33,541 nucleotides of DNA from Methanosarcinales archaeon (GCA_021108405.1 JAIOQW010000028.1:1-33541); one strand, 5' to 3'. Shown: positions 19,216-28,349, numbered from the stretch's first letter. Numbers and translations are program-made. The notes: generated from the letters alone by a model not told the origin.

Positions 19216-19488
19216 ATGCTAATACAGAGAATACTTATGGCACCAGAAGTTGCAACGAAAATTAAATATAAACATGGTCTTGACCCAATTGTTGCAAAAA
19301 ACGTTTTGGAAGAGTATAACACTCATTACATAGAAAAAGTAGGTGGTGGTCACTATATGGTTATCGGATCGTCTCATGCAGGATGTGTAACTGCATTTTT
19401 TGAATATGAAGAAGGGACTGCTGAGATAAAAACCGCATACTCATCGTCTAATTGGCAGATTGATCTTTACAAGAGAAAAAGAGGATAA
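19216..19488 (+). CDS. Putative type II toxin (BrnT/DUF4258-like)
   Basis: 90 aa: IKYKHGLDPIVAKNVLEE...GGGHYMVIGSSHAGCVTAFFEYEEGTAEIKTAYSSSNWQIDLYKRKRG; 2 bp from a YgiT-type gene. Confidence 0.6.
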   Translation: MLIQRILMAPEVATKIKYKHGLDPIVAKNVLEEYNTHYIEKVGGGHYMVIGSSHAGCVTAFFEYEEGTAEIKTAYSSSNWQIDLYKRKRG

Positions 19489-19490
19489 TT

Positions 19491-19916
19491 ATGAAGACGA
19501 AAACAAAGGAAATGGATTATGAAAATATCGGAACAGATGAATTAACAGGAGAAGAGGTGACATTTGAAGTTCAATTAGATTCGAAAACTCCTGCATATTG
19601 CATAGACTGCCACATCAAAATGGAACCCATAGAAATCGATGTCAAAAGAGGCAATCTGATGATTCTGAATGTGAATGCCTATAAATGCCCAACGTGTGGA
19701 AAAGAGCTATTAGACGTTGAAACTGCATCACAAGTAGAGCGAGAGTTCGCATTAAGGCATGCAGAAGGAATAAAAGGTTACGAAGTAAAAATATCATCAG
19801 ATGGAAGAAATTACCTCATACGGTTCCCGAAAGAACTTTCGGATACCCTATCAAGCAAAAAAACCGCAAAAATACTGCCTATAGATGTTGATGAGTTTAT
19901 GATCAAGGTCGCATGA
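19491..19916 (+). CDS. Putative antitoxin with YgiT/MqsA-type zinc finger and AbrB-like C-terminus
   Basis: YCIDCHIKMEPIEIDVKRGNLMILNVNAYKCPTCGKELLDVETASQVE followed by YLIRFPKELSDTLSSKKTAKILPIDVDEFMIKV. Confidence 0.7.
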   Translation: MKTKTKEMDYENIGTDELTGEEVTFEVQLDSKTPAYCIDCHIKMEPIEIDVKRGNLMILNVNAYKCPTCGKELLDVETASQVEREFALRHAEGIKGYEVKISSDGRNYLIRFPKELSDTLSSKKTAKILPIDVDEFMIKVA

Positions 19917-20163
19917 CCAAACACTTCAGCCATGGCGCACATTATAGTGCGGTGCAAGATGGAAGGGATATGTATATCCGCCTCGCCAGAAGCCGTACAT
20001 CATTGCAACACAGAACTATGTTCTCTTTTTAGATCATCTATAGGTATATAATTCGGGCGTAAGTATAGCTCGGAATTAGTGTAACTGAAACTTCCCTATT
20101 GCCTCCTTGTCCCTTTCATTCCGTAGATAATTTTATAAGCATAGTACCCTTATATAGTAGAAT

Positions 20164-20952
20164 ATGGACAAAAATATCTATCTGAGCAAACGAGAACAGA
20201 TGATATTCAACATAACATCCTCTATTGACATAGCTTATACCGACGAAATAAGAGATCTCTTTTTTAATCTAAAGCCCTATCAAATAAATAAAATCTGTCA
20301 CAGCCTCTCTTCAAAAGGATATCTCCACAGGCTGAAAAAGGGAGTCTACCTGATTCAAAAAAAGCCATCCGATAAGCCTTTGATAAATAATCCATATAAA
20401 ATTGCTTTGGCATTATTTAAAGGCTATATCGGCTTTTCCTCTGCACTCAGGATTTATGATCTGTTGGATTACGAGCCCTTCACCATATTCGTTGTGACAA
20501 AGAACAGGTCAATGGAAAAGAGGATGGGAGAATACACATTCAAATCTGTGGCAATGGGTAAGAGAGCTACAGGAATAACACATTATAAAGATATTTACAT
20601 ATCCACTATAGCGAAGACATTCTTCGATTGCTTTTATAAACCGCAGTACGGAGGGGGTTATTCAACGATAACGGAAGCATTGTATGATGCGGATATGGAT
20701 TGGAACGAATTTACAGGATATTTTGAACTCGCATCAAGTTCCCTTTGCCAGAGAACCGGATATGTTCTGGAGTTGTTTGGGGATAAGACAGATAAAATTC
20801 CGGAGGAGGTTTTGCAATACTTCAAAAAGAGGATTAAGAACAACACGAAATTACTACCCTCCGGAAGGCGTACTGGAAAATACAACAAACCATGGATGTT
20901 ACTTGATAATCTCGGAAAAGAAAATATACTGTCGTGGTGGTACCATGGTTGA
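20164..20952 (+). CDS. AbiEi-family antitoxin (winged-helix)
   Basis: QINKICHSLSSKGYLHRLKKGVYLI, NPYKIALALFKGYIGFSSALRIYDLLDYEP, followed by overlapping AbiEii. Confidence 0.85.
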   Translation: MDKNIYLSKREQMIFNITSSIDIAYTDEIRDLFFNLKPYQINKICHSLSSKGYLHRLKKGVYLIQKKPSDKPLINNPYKIALALFKGYIGFSSALRIYDLLDYEPFTIFVVTKNRSMEKRMGEYTFKSVAMGKRATGITHYKDIYISTIAKTFFDCFYKPQYGGGYSTITEALYDADMDWNEFTGYFELASSSLCQRTGYVLELFGDKTDKIPEEVLQYFKKRIKNNTKLLPSGRRTGKYNKPWMLLDNLGKENILSWWYHG

Positions 20953-21727
20953 TCAGGAGATCTTAAGGCACATATCTGTAAAGACCGGTCTCGGTCTGAA
21001 GTATCTGTCAAAGGACGAAAAAGTCTCAATCGTTCTGGAACAGCTCAGGGGGTTGTTTCCGGAAGTCATTTTGAAAGGAGGAACTGCTTTAAACAGGGCG
21101 TACCTGGCGAGATTGGGGGTTAGCAGATTCTCTGAGGATATTGATCTGGATTTTGTTTCGGATCATAGTCTTGATGAAAAGATCTCTGCGATCAGGGAAA
21201 GAGTTGCGGAAATAACGGATTTTGATGTACAGGGTCCGAGGATTCTTCATAGAACCTTGAGGTTCGATTGTTACTACATGAATGAGTTTGGTGATATGGA
21301 CCGGGTCCGAATAGAATTCTATCTCACCAGGACCGAATCCCTGAAGGTGGAGGATGCACTGGTAAAATCTCCTTTCATAGAGACGCATCCGACCATCTTC
21401 AGGGTTTATTCACTGGAAGACCTGATGGCAAGGAAGTTCATCGCTCTGTACAATAGGATGGAAGGAAAAGACATCTATGATATATTCTACTGCCTGGATC
21501 TGGATTTTAATGGGGGGGATCTGTTTAAGGCATTGGACATCATGCTCGACTTTTACAGGATAAACCAACAGGGGTTTTCGGATGATCTTCTGTTGAGACT
21601 GAAGGCCGCAAAAGAAAATAGTTATTATATAGGAAACGCAGCCAATCACTTCATACCAAGAAACCTGCGACCAGACTGGAATATATTTATTGATACATTG
21701 ATCTTGAAAGTCGGGAGGATATTTTAG
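20945..21727 (+). CDS. AbiEii-family nucleotidyltransferase toxin
   Basis: ILKGGTALNRAYLARLGVSRFSEDIDLDFV; VYSLEDLMARKFIALYNRMEGKDIYDIFY; ATG at 20945 overlaps the antitoxin stop by 8 bp. Confidence 0.88.
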   Translation: MVDQEILRHISVKTGLGLKYLSKDEKVSIVLEQLRGLFPEVILKGGTALNRAYLARLGVSRFSEDIDLDFVSDHSLDEKISAIRERVAEITDFDVQGPRILHRTLRFDCYYMNEFGDMDRVRIEFYLTRTESLKVEDALVKSPFIETHPTIFRVYSLEDLMARKFIALYNRMEGKDIYDIFYCLDLDFNGGDLFKALDIMLDFYRINQQGFSDDLLLRLKAAKENSYYIGNAANHFIPRNLRPDWNIFIDTLILKVGRIF

Positions 21728-21984
21728 GTCTCGTGCGACATAATAATCGTATCCCTTTCAAAAAGTAGGCCAATAAAAGTTATATGGATCATTGTTTATA
21801 TTATCTACCACAGAGAGCACTTAAGGACACAGAGAAGAAAAACTCTGTGCCCGTTTGTGAAGAATCTTCCAAGACTCCGGAAAGAATACCATGAAATAAA
21901 AAGGATACTGGTTTATTGCTTTAAGGGACAACTATATTAACGAGTAGTTAATGATAAATTAATAAAAGAATCGAGGCGATAATA

Positions 21985-22245
21985 GTGAGTACGCTTATAT
22001 TGAAGATACCTGATGATATTGTAGATGCGATCCGTTTACCTCCAGCAGAAGTGGATCGGGAACTGCATAAGGAACTAGGATTAGCATTATATCAGCGAGG
22101 AGTGCTTTCATCTGGGAAAGCATGTGCTCTTGCCGGAATAACTCGATGGGAGTTTGAGGAACTTATGAGACTGTATAAGATCCGTCGCCATTATACAGTA
22201 AATAATTTAGAAGAAGATATTGATTATGCCCGAAGCAATCAGTGA
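21985..22245 (+). CDS. UPF0175-family antitoxin
   Basis: LILKIPDDIVDAIRLPPAEVDRELHKELGLALYQRGVLSSGKACALAGITRWEFEELM. Confidence 0.85.
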   Translation: MSTLILKIPDDIVDAIRLPPAEVDRELHKELGLALYQRGVLSSGKACALAGITRWEFEELMRLYKIRRHYTVNNLEEDIDYARSNQ

Positions 22246-22726
22246 TTCTTCAACTTTGATCCATACTGCAGGAATTGGACGTATGGATGTTTTAAAAGGG
22301 TTTTATGAGAAAATTCTTATTACGCCTGGTGTGTAGAAGGAAGTAGTTGAGGAAGGACATGGCAGGCCTGGTGCTCTTGAGGTAAATAAAGCCTACAGTA
22401 CAGGTTGGATTGAGGTAATGGCACCTGCTAATGAATCTGTAGTTAAATTGCTTAAACGGGACCTACATAAGGGAGAAGCTGAAACTATCGCACTGGCTGT
22501 TGAGCAGCATCTCGATGTGGTTCTTCTGGATGAGTCTGAAGCAAGAAAAGTAGCAAAACTGTATGGATTACCTATGACCGGAATTATTGGGATTTTAATC
22601 CGTGCAAAGTTTGAAGGTAAAATAAGTTCTCTCCGGAAGGAATTAGATAAACTTCGTAACGAGACCGGATTCTGGATAGATGATGAATTATACCACAAGG
22701 CCTTGCATGTAGTAGCAGAGGAATGA
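22226..22726 (+). pseudogene. DUF3368 (PIN-like) toxin interrupted by in-frame TAG at 22334-22336
   Basis: MPEAISDSSTLIHTAGIGRMDVLKGFYEKILITPGV*KEVVEEGHGRPGALEVNKAYSTGWIEVMAPANESVVKLLKRDLHKGEAETIALAVEQHLDVVLLDESEARKVAKLYGLPMTGIIGILIRAKFEGKI; same frame either side of the stop; overlaps the UPF0175 gene by 20 bp. Confidence 0.75.
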
Positions 22727-22874
22727 CACAGCAACATGGTGTGCAGGGTCTGCTATACGGATGAATCGCAAAAATTATATTTTTACAGGCATACCCTACT
22801 TTTTGAAATGGATACAAATCCTCGCTATATACCTGATATACTATCAAAATAAGAGATTAATAAGGAATAATATC

Positions 22875-23987
22875 ATGAATAAACCATATTTATTATCCAC
22901 CACAGCCATAATAAAACCCGGATCATATACTTTTCTAATTCTTCTAATAATACTGACAATCCTATCAGCATCACATCCGGCATCTGCCCAACCCCGGGTT
23001 GAAATAATATCCCTTTTTTCCGATGAGAATAGTATGGATATAACACTACAATCCCAAAGCCCCATAGAAAACGGACACATCGAATTAACCCTATCACAAC
23101 AGGACGATATTATCCGGACCCGGACAATAGACCTGGATATGCCCGAAGATAGTCAGCTCACTAAAGTAATTATATGGGACACTAAGCTCCACTCAAATGC
23201 TAAAAGCTATACTGCCTCGGCCAGTATTTATAGTAATGATGAACTAATTAATGAATCCTCATATAAATTCTCATATGGGTTCGTAACACTCCCCAGATTT
23301 AAAGTAATTGATCTAAGTGCCACAAGCAGTGGTGCCAGTGTGCTATTAAGTCCAAGAAAATTATCAGATCCGACTGTTGCTGATATTACCTTCGAATTGA
23401 TCCACAGAAATGAGATCATTTATTCAAAAACAAAAGAAGACATCTCTATTATCCAGTCCACTCCACTTTCAATTAACTGGCCTATACTGCTAAAAGACAA
23501 TACAGATTATATTGTACGTGTCAAGGCCTACTCTCATACACCGCAGATCACATCATCTTATATAACTGAGTTCACATCATGCCAGGATATCGAAATCGAT
23601 GACAATGATGTGGATGTTGATGACTTTGGTGCCAGTGTGACCTTATTCGGCCGCTCACAGGTACCTTTTGACGGCAAAGTGGAAATTGAACTTAGACAGG
23701 AAGGTGCAGAGCCGCTTATTTATTCAGACCGATCAGAAATACTTACACTGAACAGGGATGATACAGTAGGAATTATCTGGAACGATCTTGATCCGGGGGT
23801 ATATAAAGTGTTCATACTGGTAAAAACCCTTAAAGGAGATATACTGGATAGGTATGAGACCGTATTGCTCATACCAGAACCTATAAATCCAATAAGTAAT
23901 CCTACTGAGCAAACTACACCCGGATTTAACATTATCCTGAGTCTGGCTATGATCGTTGTCAGTTTCACACTTGTTAGAAAAAGTTAG
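22875..23987 (+). CDS. Exported PGF-CTERM surface protein with Ig-like modules
   Basis: Signal peptide FLILLIILTILSASHPASAQP; C-terminus TTPGFNIILSLAMIVVSFTLVRKS. Confidence 0.75.
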   Translation: MNKPYLLSTTAIIKPGSYTFLILLIILTILSASHPASAQPRVEIISLFSDENSMDITLQSQSPIENGHIELTLSQQDDIIRTRTIDLDMPEDSQLTKVIIWDTKLHSNAKSYTASASIYSNDELINESSYKFSYGFVTLPRFKVIDLSATSSGASVLLSPRKLSDPTVADITFELIHRNEIIYSKTKEDISIIQSTPLSINWPILLKDNTDYIVRVKAYSHTPQITSSYITEFTSCQDIEIDDNDVDVDDFGASVTLFGRSQVPFDGKVEIELRQEGAEPLIYSDRSEILTLNRDDTVGIIWNDLDPGVYKVFILVKTLKGDILDRYETVLLIPEPINPISNPTEQTTPGFNIILSLAMIVVSFTLVRKS

Positions 23988-25118
23988 GTGGTGCAACTAT
24001 TGTTTGATATAATCCTGCGAAACCTAACTCAGCGAAAGATAAGAACAGGACTGACTATATCTGGCATAGGTCTTGGGATTTTCGCAGTGATCGTGATGGG
24101 AGGTATGTCAGAGAACTTTAACCAGACATTCGAGAAATCATTTTCACTAACAGCCGAAAAGATACGGGTTTTTAGTTCAGTAGGAGTATTCGGAGGTGGG
24201 GTGACAAATAGCAAAGTTGCAGAAGTACGAAAAGTACCTGGTGTAGAGGATGCATACGGAATGCTAATGGCACCATTAGAAGAAGGCGGAGGAATGAGTT
24301 TTGGTGGAAACCAGGTTACAGGTATCCGTCCCGAGAAATCCCAGGTTGCTTTGACACCAATCAAGGTTAAAGATGGCAGGTTCTTGATGAGAGGAGATAG
24401 GTACGTAACTGTCATAGGCAGCAGCATAGCCACACAATATAATATAGGGGTGGGAGACAAACTTGAAATAGAGGATAAGAATTTCACAGTAGTAGGAGTC
24501 CTGGAATATACCGGTAGTTTCTTTGATGCTAATGCAGCCATTCCTCTTGATATAGCCCAGGATATCTATGACATGGGCGATACGGTCTCTTTGATCTTTG
24601 CTCTTCCACAGGAAGGTGTGGACGGTGAGCTGCTTGCCAAAAGGATCAAACTCAGTGTGGACGGAGTAGATACACTCTCACCAGGCGAGTTGAAGAAGGA
24701 GGCAGAGCAGAATTTGAGGATATTCTCTGTCATCACTGTCAGTGCTGCCGTTCTGGCTGCTCTTATAGGGGGACTGAGTGTTATGAATACAATGCTCATG
24801 TCAGTAATGGAACGAACAAAGGAATTCGGGATATTAAAAGCCTTAGGGGCGCAGCAGCGCGATATTCTATTAATGACTGTAGGCGAAGCCTCTATAATGG
24901 GACTGATAGGTGGTTTATTGGGATTGGCCAGCGGTTGGGCGGTTATTTACGGAATGAACCTGTGGCTGGCCGACCAGGGCATCGTACTGTTCCTTATCAC
25001 TCCACGTCTTGTTGCTGTCGCCATGCTGTTCGCCATTTTGCTGGGTACAGCCTCTGGCATCTATCCGGCGATAAGAGCTACCAGGATGAGCCCTATGGAG
25101 GCCCTGCGCTATGAATGA
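23988..25118 (+). CDS. ABC transporter permease, MacB/FtsX family
   Basis: NLTQRKIRTGLTISGIGLGIFAVIVMGGM; NTMLMSVMERTKEFGILKALGAQQRDIL; ASGIYPAIRATRMSPMEALRYE. Confidence 0.93.
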   Translation: MVQLLFDIILRNLTQRKIRTGLTISGIGLGIFAVIVMGGMSENFNQTFEKSFSLTAEKIRVFSSVGVFGGGVTNSKVAEVRKVPGVEDAYGMLMAPLEEGGGMSFGGNQVTGIRPEKSQVALTPIKVKDGRFLMRGDRYVTVIGSSIATQYNIGVGDKLEIEDKNFTVVGVLEYTGSFFDANAAIPLDIAQDIYDMGDTVSLIFALPQEGVDGELLAKRIKLSVDGVDTLSPGELKKEAEQNLRIFSVITVSAAVLAALIGGLSVMNTMLMSVMERTKEFGILKALGAQQRDILLMTVGEASIMGLIGGLLGLASGWAVIYGMNLWLADQGIVLFLITPRLVAVAMLFAILLGTASGIYPAIRATRMSPMEALRYE

Positions 25119-25851
25119 TATGAGGAATAACAATGATGTGGGTGATATAAGTGATATAGATGATATGAGTGGAGATATTATATTAAAGACCAGGGACTTA
25201 AAAAAGACATTTATGCAGGGAAAGATACCTGTTCATGCACTGCGTGGAGTGGATATTGATATCAAGCGCAGTGAACTGGTAAGTATTGTCGGGCCTTCCG
25301 GTTCTGGAAAATCCACTATGCTCTCTATTATCGGTATGTTAGAAAAACCTACACAAGGAAAAGTATTCATTGACAACATCGAAGTAACAAAGGCTAAAAA
25401 TAAGGATATTCCAAAGTTGCGTCGTGAGAAGATCGGTTTCGTATTCCAGCACTTCAATCTGCTAAGTGTCCTGAGCGCTCTTGGTAATGTAGAGATCGCC
25501 ATGAGGTTTGCCAGAGTACCCAAGAAAAAACGCATGACCAGAGCTAAGGAAGTCCTTACTGAGATGGGGCTTGGCGACCGGCTGAAGCATAAACCTTCAG
25601 AACTTAGCGGCGGAGAACAGCAAAGAGTAAGTATTGCAAGAGCACTGGCAAACAGACCTGCCATCATACTGGCAGATGAACCAACCGGTGAAGTGGATAC
25701 CAAAACCCGCGAGCTGATCATTAATATCCTGCGAAGACTATCTGATCATGGTCAAACCGTGATTATAGTAACACACGACCCCTGGGTAGCAGAAAGAACG
25801 GACCGGACCATCAAACTGGTGGATGGAAAAATAGAAGATCTATTAAAGTGA
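25111..25851 (+). CDS. ABC transporter ATP-binding protein (MacB/LolD type)
   Basis: VGPSGSGKST Walker A; LSGGEQQRVSIARALANRPAIILADEPTGEVD; 8 bp overlap with permease. Confidence 0.95.
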   Translation: MNDMRNNNDVGDISDIDDMSGDIILKTRDLKKTFMQGKIPVHALRGVDIDIKRSELVSIVGPSGSGKSTMLSIIGMLEKPTQGKVFIDNIEVTKAKNKDIPKLRREKIGFVFQHFNLLSVLSALGNVEIAMRFARVPKKKRMTRAKEVLTEMGLGDRLKHKPSELSGGEQQRVSIARALANRPAIILADEPTGEVDTKTRELIINILRRLSDHGQTVIIVTHDPWVAERTDRTIKLVDGKIEDLLK

Positions 25852-25855
25852 CACG

Positions 25856-26497
25856 ATGGTTTGCCTGATCCTCCCCACAAAGAATGAAGAAGCCTGTATA
25901 GGCGCTACAATAGAGCGGATCAGGGAGATATGCAGCCATTTGCGTATAGTAGTTGTAGACGGAAATTCTACAGATAGGACTGTTGAGATTGCCAGTCAGC
26001 TAGACGTTGAGGTTATCTTTGATAGCGGCCTGGGAAAAGGCGAAGCCTTACGAAGTGCTTTTAATTATGTTGAGGATGATGTGGTATTCTTGGATGTGGA
26101 TGGTACATATCCAATTGAACTAATTCCTGAATTTATCAAAGCTCTTGATAAATATGATCTGGTTGTAGGTGAAAGAGTAGAATTCACAGGAGATTCCCTG
26201 CCAAAAATTTTTCTTATTGGAGATGCTCTATCCAGAGGATTATTCCATTTGCTTTATTCCAAAAAAGTGGATAACCTATCAGGAATGCGGGCAATAGGAA
26301 AACAAGCCATACACAATATGTCCCTGGAATCGGATGGTTTCGGAATAGAGACCGAGATCACTGCAAAGGCTGTGCGGATGGGACTTGGAATAACAAAAAT
26401 ACCTATAATTTACAGGGCACGTACTGGTGGTTCCAAGTTCAGGCCGATACACGATGGTATGGTTGTCCTGGGAGCATTGATCAGGTATAGGTTGTAA
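25856..26497 (+). CDS. Family 2 glycosyltransferase (dolichyl-phosphate mannose synthase-like)
   Basis: CLILPTKNEEACIGATIERI, VVDGNSTDRTVEIA, GKGEALRSAFNYVEDDVVFLDVDGTYP. Confidence 0.9.
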   Translation: MVCLILPTKNEEACIGATIERIREICSHLRIVVVDGNSTDRTVEIASQLDVEVIFDSGLGKGEALRSAFNYVEDDVVFLDVDGTYPIELIPEFIKALDKYDLVVGERVEFTGDSLPKIFLIGDALSRGLFHLLYSKKVDNLSGMRAIGKQAIHNMSLESDGFGIETEITAKAVRMGLGITKIPIIYRARTGGSKFRPIHDGMVVLGALIRYRL

Positions 26498-26498
26498 T

Positions 26499-27566
26499 TT
26501 ACTCAAATAATCTATCAACCAGCCATTCAGGGTCAAATTTGATAATATCATCATATTCCTGGCCCACGCCCAGGAACAGTATAGGTTTGCCGGTAGTGTG
26601 TGCAATGGAAATAGCTGCACCCCCTTTGGAATCGGCATCAGCTTTTGTCAGTATAGTGCCGTTTATAGGTACTGTTTGGTTGAAAATATTTGCTCTCTCT
26701 ACCGCATCATTACCGGCAATAGCCTCATCTACAAATATTACAAGATCGGGTGGAGCCACTCTACATATCTTCTTCATCTGGTCCATCAGGTTGATATTCG
26801 TATGCATCCTGCCTGCTGTATCTGCCAGTACAACATCTTTATGTCTGGCTTTAGCATATTCTACAGCATCAAACACTACTGCAGCAGGGTCTCCGCTTTC
26901 CTTATGTTTTATTATCTTCGTACCAAGATTGTCTGCATGACGCTCTAATTGGTCAATAGCACCTGCCCGGAAGGTATCGGCAGCAGCCATTACTACTGAG
27001 TATCCACTATTTTGAAGATAATTTGTTATTTTGGATATAGTCGTTGTCTTTCCAGTACCATTGACACCTACAAATGCTATGGTGACAGGCTTATTAGCAT
27101 TTTCGATGAATTCATCAAAATCAAGTTTTTCCACACTCAATACATTGATCAAGGCCTCTCTTAAGGTTTGCTCAACAAGGTCTGTCTTATTCTGTCTGAT
27201 CTTTAGTCTGTTTCCCTTAAGTTGCGTTTTTACATATTCTACGATCTCTTCTGCTACCTGGAGGGCTACATCACTTTCAAGCAATGCCATTTCCAGATCC
27301 CATAAGGGTCCTTCCAGTTTCTTATCATCAATAATGAACTCTCGATCGATTAATAGAGCCTTTGCCTTCTTTCCAATCCCTACAGACTCTGGTTTTGTTT
27401 TTTTGTTTTTTTGTTTTTTTGATTCCTTCTTTAGTTCATCCTTTGTCTTATCATTAACAGGCTCTATTTGTTCTGCGTTGTCAGGATTATGTTTAACCTG
27501 TCGGTCGAGTACATTTCCTAAAGAAGATTTAATATTCCCAAGTTTGTCTTTTAAATTATTAAACAT
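26499..27566 (-). CDS. ftsY: Signal recognition particle receptor FtsY
   Basis: AFVGVNGTGKTTTISKI, AADTFRAGAIDQLERHA, LADTAGRMHTNINLMDQMKKI, TILTKADADSKGGAAISIAHTTGKPILFLGVGQEYDDI. Confidence 0.96.
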   Translation of the reverse strand: MFNNLKDKLGNIKSSLGNVLDRQVKHNPDNAEQIEPVNDKTKDELKKESKKQKNKKTKPESVGIGKKAKALLIDREFIIDDKKLEGPLWDLEMALLESDVALQVAEEIVEYVKTQLKGNRLKIRQNKTDLVEQTLREALINVLSVEKLDFDEFIENANKPVTIAFVGVNGTGKTTTISKITNYLQNSGYSVVMAAADTFRAGAIDQLERHADNLGTKIIKHKESGDPAAVVFDAVEYAKARHKDVVLADTAGRMHTNINLMDQMKKICRVAPPDLVIFVDEAIAGNDAVERANIFNQTVPINGTILTKADADSKGGAAISIAHTTGKPILFLGVGQEYDDIIKFDPEWLVDRLFE

Positions 27567-27575
27567 CTATGTGCC

Positions 27576-28052
27576 CTACATAGGAATCTGTTGTTGTTGT
27601 TGCTGCTGCATTTGTATTTGCTGTTTTTGTTTATCTGCAACTGAAGATACTATAGCTTCGATCTCTTTCATTTTAGCTACCAGTTCATTCAGGTCAGTTT
27701 GTAATTTTTCGTGAAATTTAGTAAGCTCTTCTTTTCGAGCTATTAAATTCTCCCTTGCCTCATCTAAATTTTTTTCAACATTGACACCCGCACCTATTTC
27801 GATGATCACTTTATCAGCTTTGATGATCTTTGCCATAATATTGGCACCTGACCCTATTGGGATTAACATCTCATGTTCTTCTTCAATACCTTCTAATTCA
27901 GTGATAGTATAGATGGCTTTATTACAATCATCTATGGATGCTTTGACCAGATTTATCTGCTGGGCTATGGCCTGGGCCTGATATTCCATTTGTTGATGCG
28001 AAACAGCCATTTTCTGGATATCTTCTTCTGATAGATTTTGATCAGATGTCAA
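27576..28052 (-). CDS. pfdA: Prefoldin alpha subunit
   Basis: Coiled coil; LIPIGSGANIMAKIIKADKVIIEIGAGVNVEKNLDEA. Confidence 0.92.
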   Translation of the reverse strand: MTSDQNLSEEDIQKMAVSHQQMEYQAQAIAQQINLVKASIDDCNKAIYTITELEGIEEEHEMLIPIGSGANIMAKIIKADKVIIEIGAGVNVEKNLDEARENLIARKEELTKFHEKLQTDLNELVAKMKEIEAIVSSVADKQKQQIQMQQQQQQQIPM

Positions 28053-28058
28053 AAAACT

Positions 28059-28235
28059 TCACTCCTTAATAATGGACTCAAGTTTGATCAAATTACGTTT
28101 TAGACCGTGTTCACTCCCAATAAGAGAATACACTTTTTCCCTGGCATTAGATTCATTCTGACTGGTTATTGTTTTGGTGAAGTGTTCCCATGAATGTCCT
28201 GCTTTAAAAGTACCTGATATAATAAATTGCTGCAT
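28059..28235 (-). CDS. rpl18a: 50S ribosomal protein LX (L18Ae/L20A family), 58 aa, absent from the ORF track
   Basis: MQQFIISGTFKAGHSWEHFTKTITSQNESNAREKVYSLIGSEHGLKRNLIKLESIIKE; AAGGAG SD upstream; directly upstream of pfdA and ftsY. Confidence 0.9.
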   Translation of the reverse strand: MQQFIISGTFKAGHSWEHFTKTITSQNESNAREKVYSLIGSEHGLKRNLIKLESIIKE

Positions 28236-28349
28236 ATATTTAATCTCCTTAGTAAATCTGATAATAATATTAATAATAATATTAATAATGTTTCTTTGTA
28301 AGAATGTATCTTAAATCTCTTTTGCTGGTTAAATAGTTTATTCAACCTA

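Noticed and set aside
20658-21029. 123-aa ORF antisense to AbiEi/AbiEii
   Set aside because: Shadow ORF crossing two well-supported coding frames.
21828-21849. CACAGAG..CTCTGTG inverted repeat upstream of UPF0175
   Set aside because: Short 7-bp stem in a CACAGAG-rich stretch; seen only once here, so a functional role cannot be supported.
24029-24541. 170-aa ORF antisense to the ABC permease
   Set aside because: Shadow ORF; the permease on + has strong family motifs.
25233-25721. 162-aa ORF antisense to the ABC ATPase
   Set aside because: Shadow ORF opposite Walker A and signature motifs.
27585-27620. TTG/CTG trinucleotide tract considered as a microsatellite of interest
   Set aside because: It encodes a poly-Gln C-terminal tail of prefoldin alpha; short and probably neutral.
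27031-27714. 227-aa ORF on + strand antisense to ftsY/pfdA
   Set aside because: Mirror of well-supported FtsY and prefoldin genes; low-complexity Ser/Cys/Phe composition; no recognisable family.
28255-28300. AT-rich direct repeats TAATAATATTAA upstream of rpl18a
   Set aside because: Likely simple AT-rich promoter sequence; no clear structure beyond low complexity.
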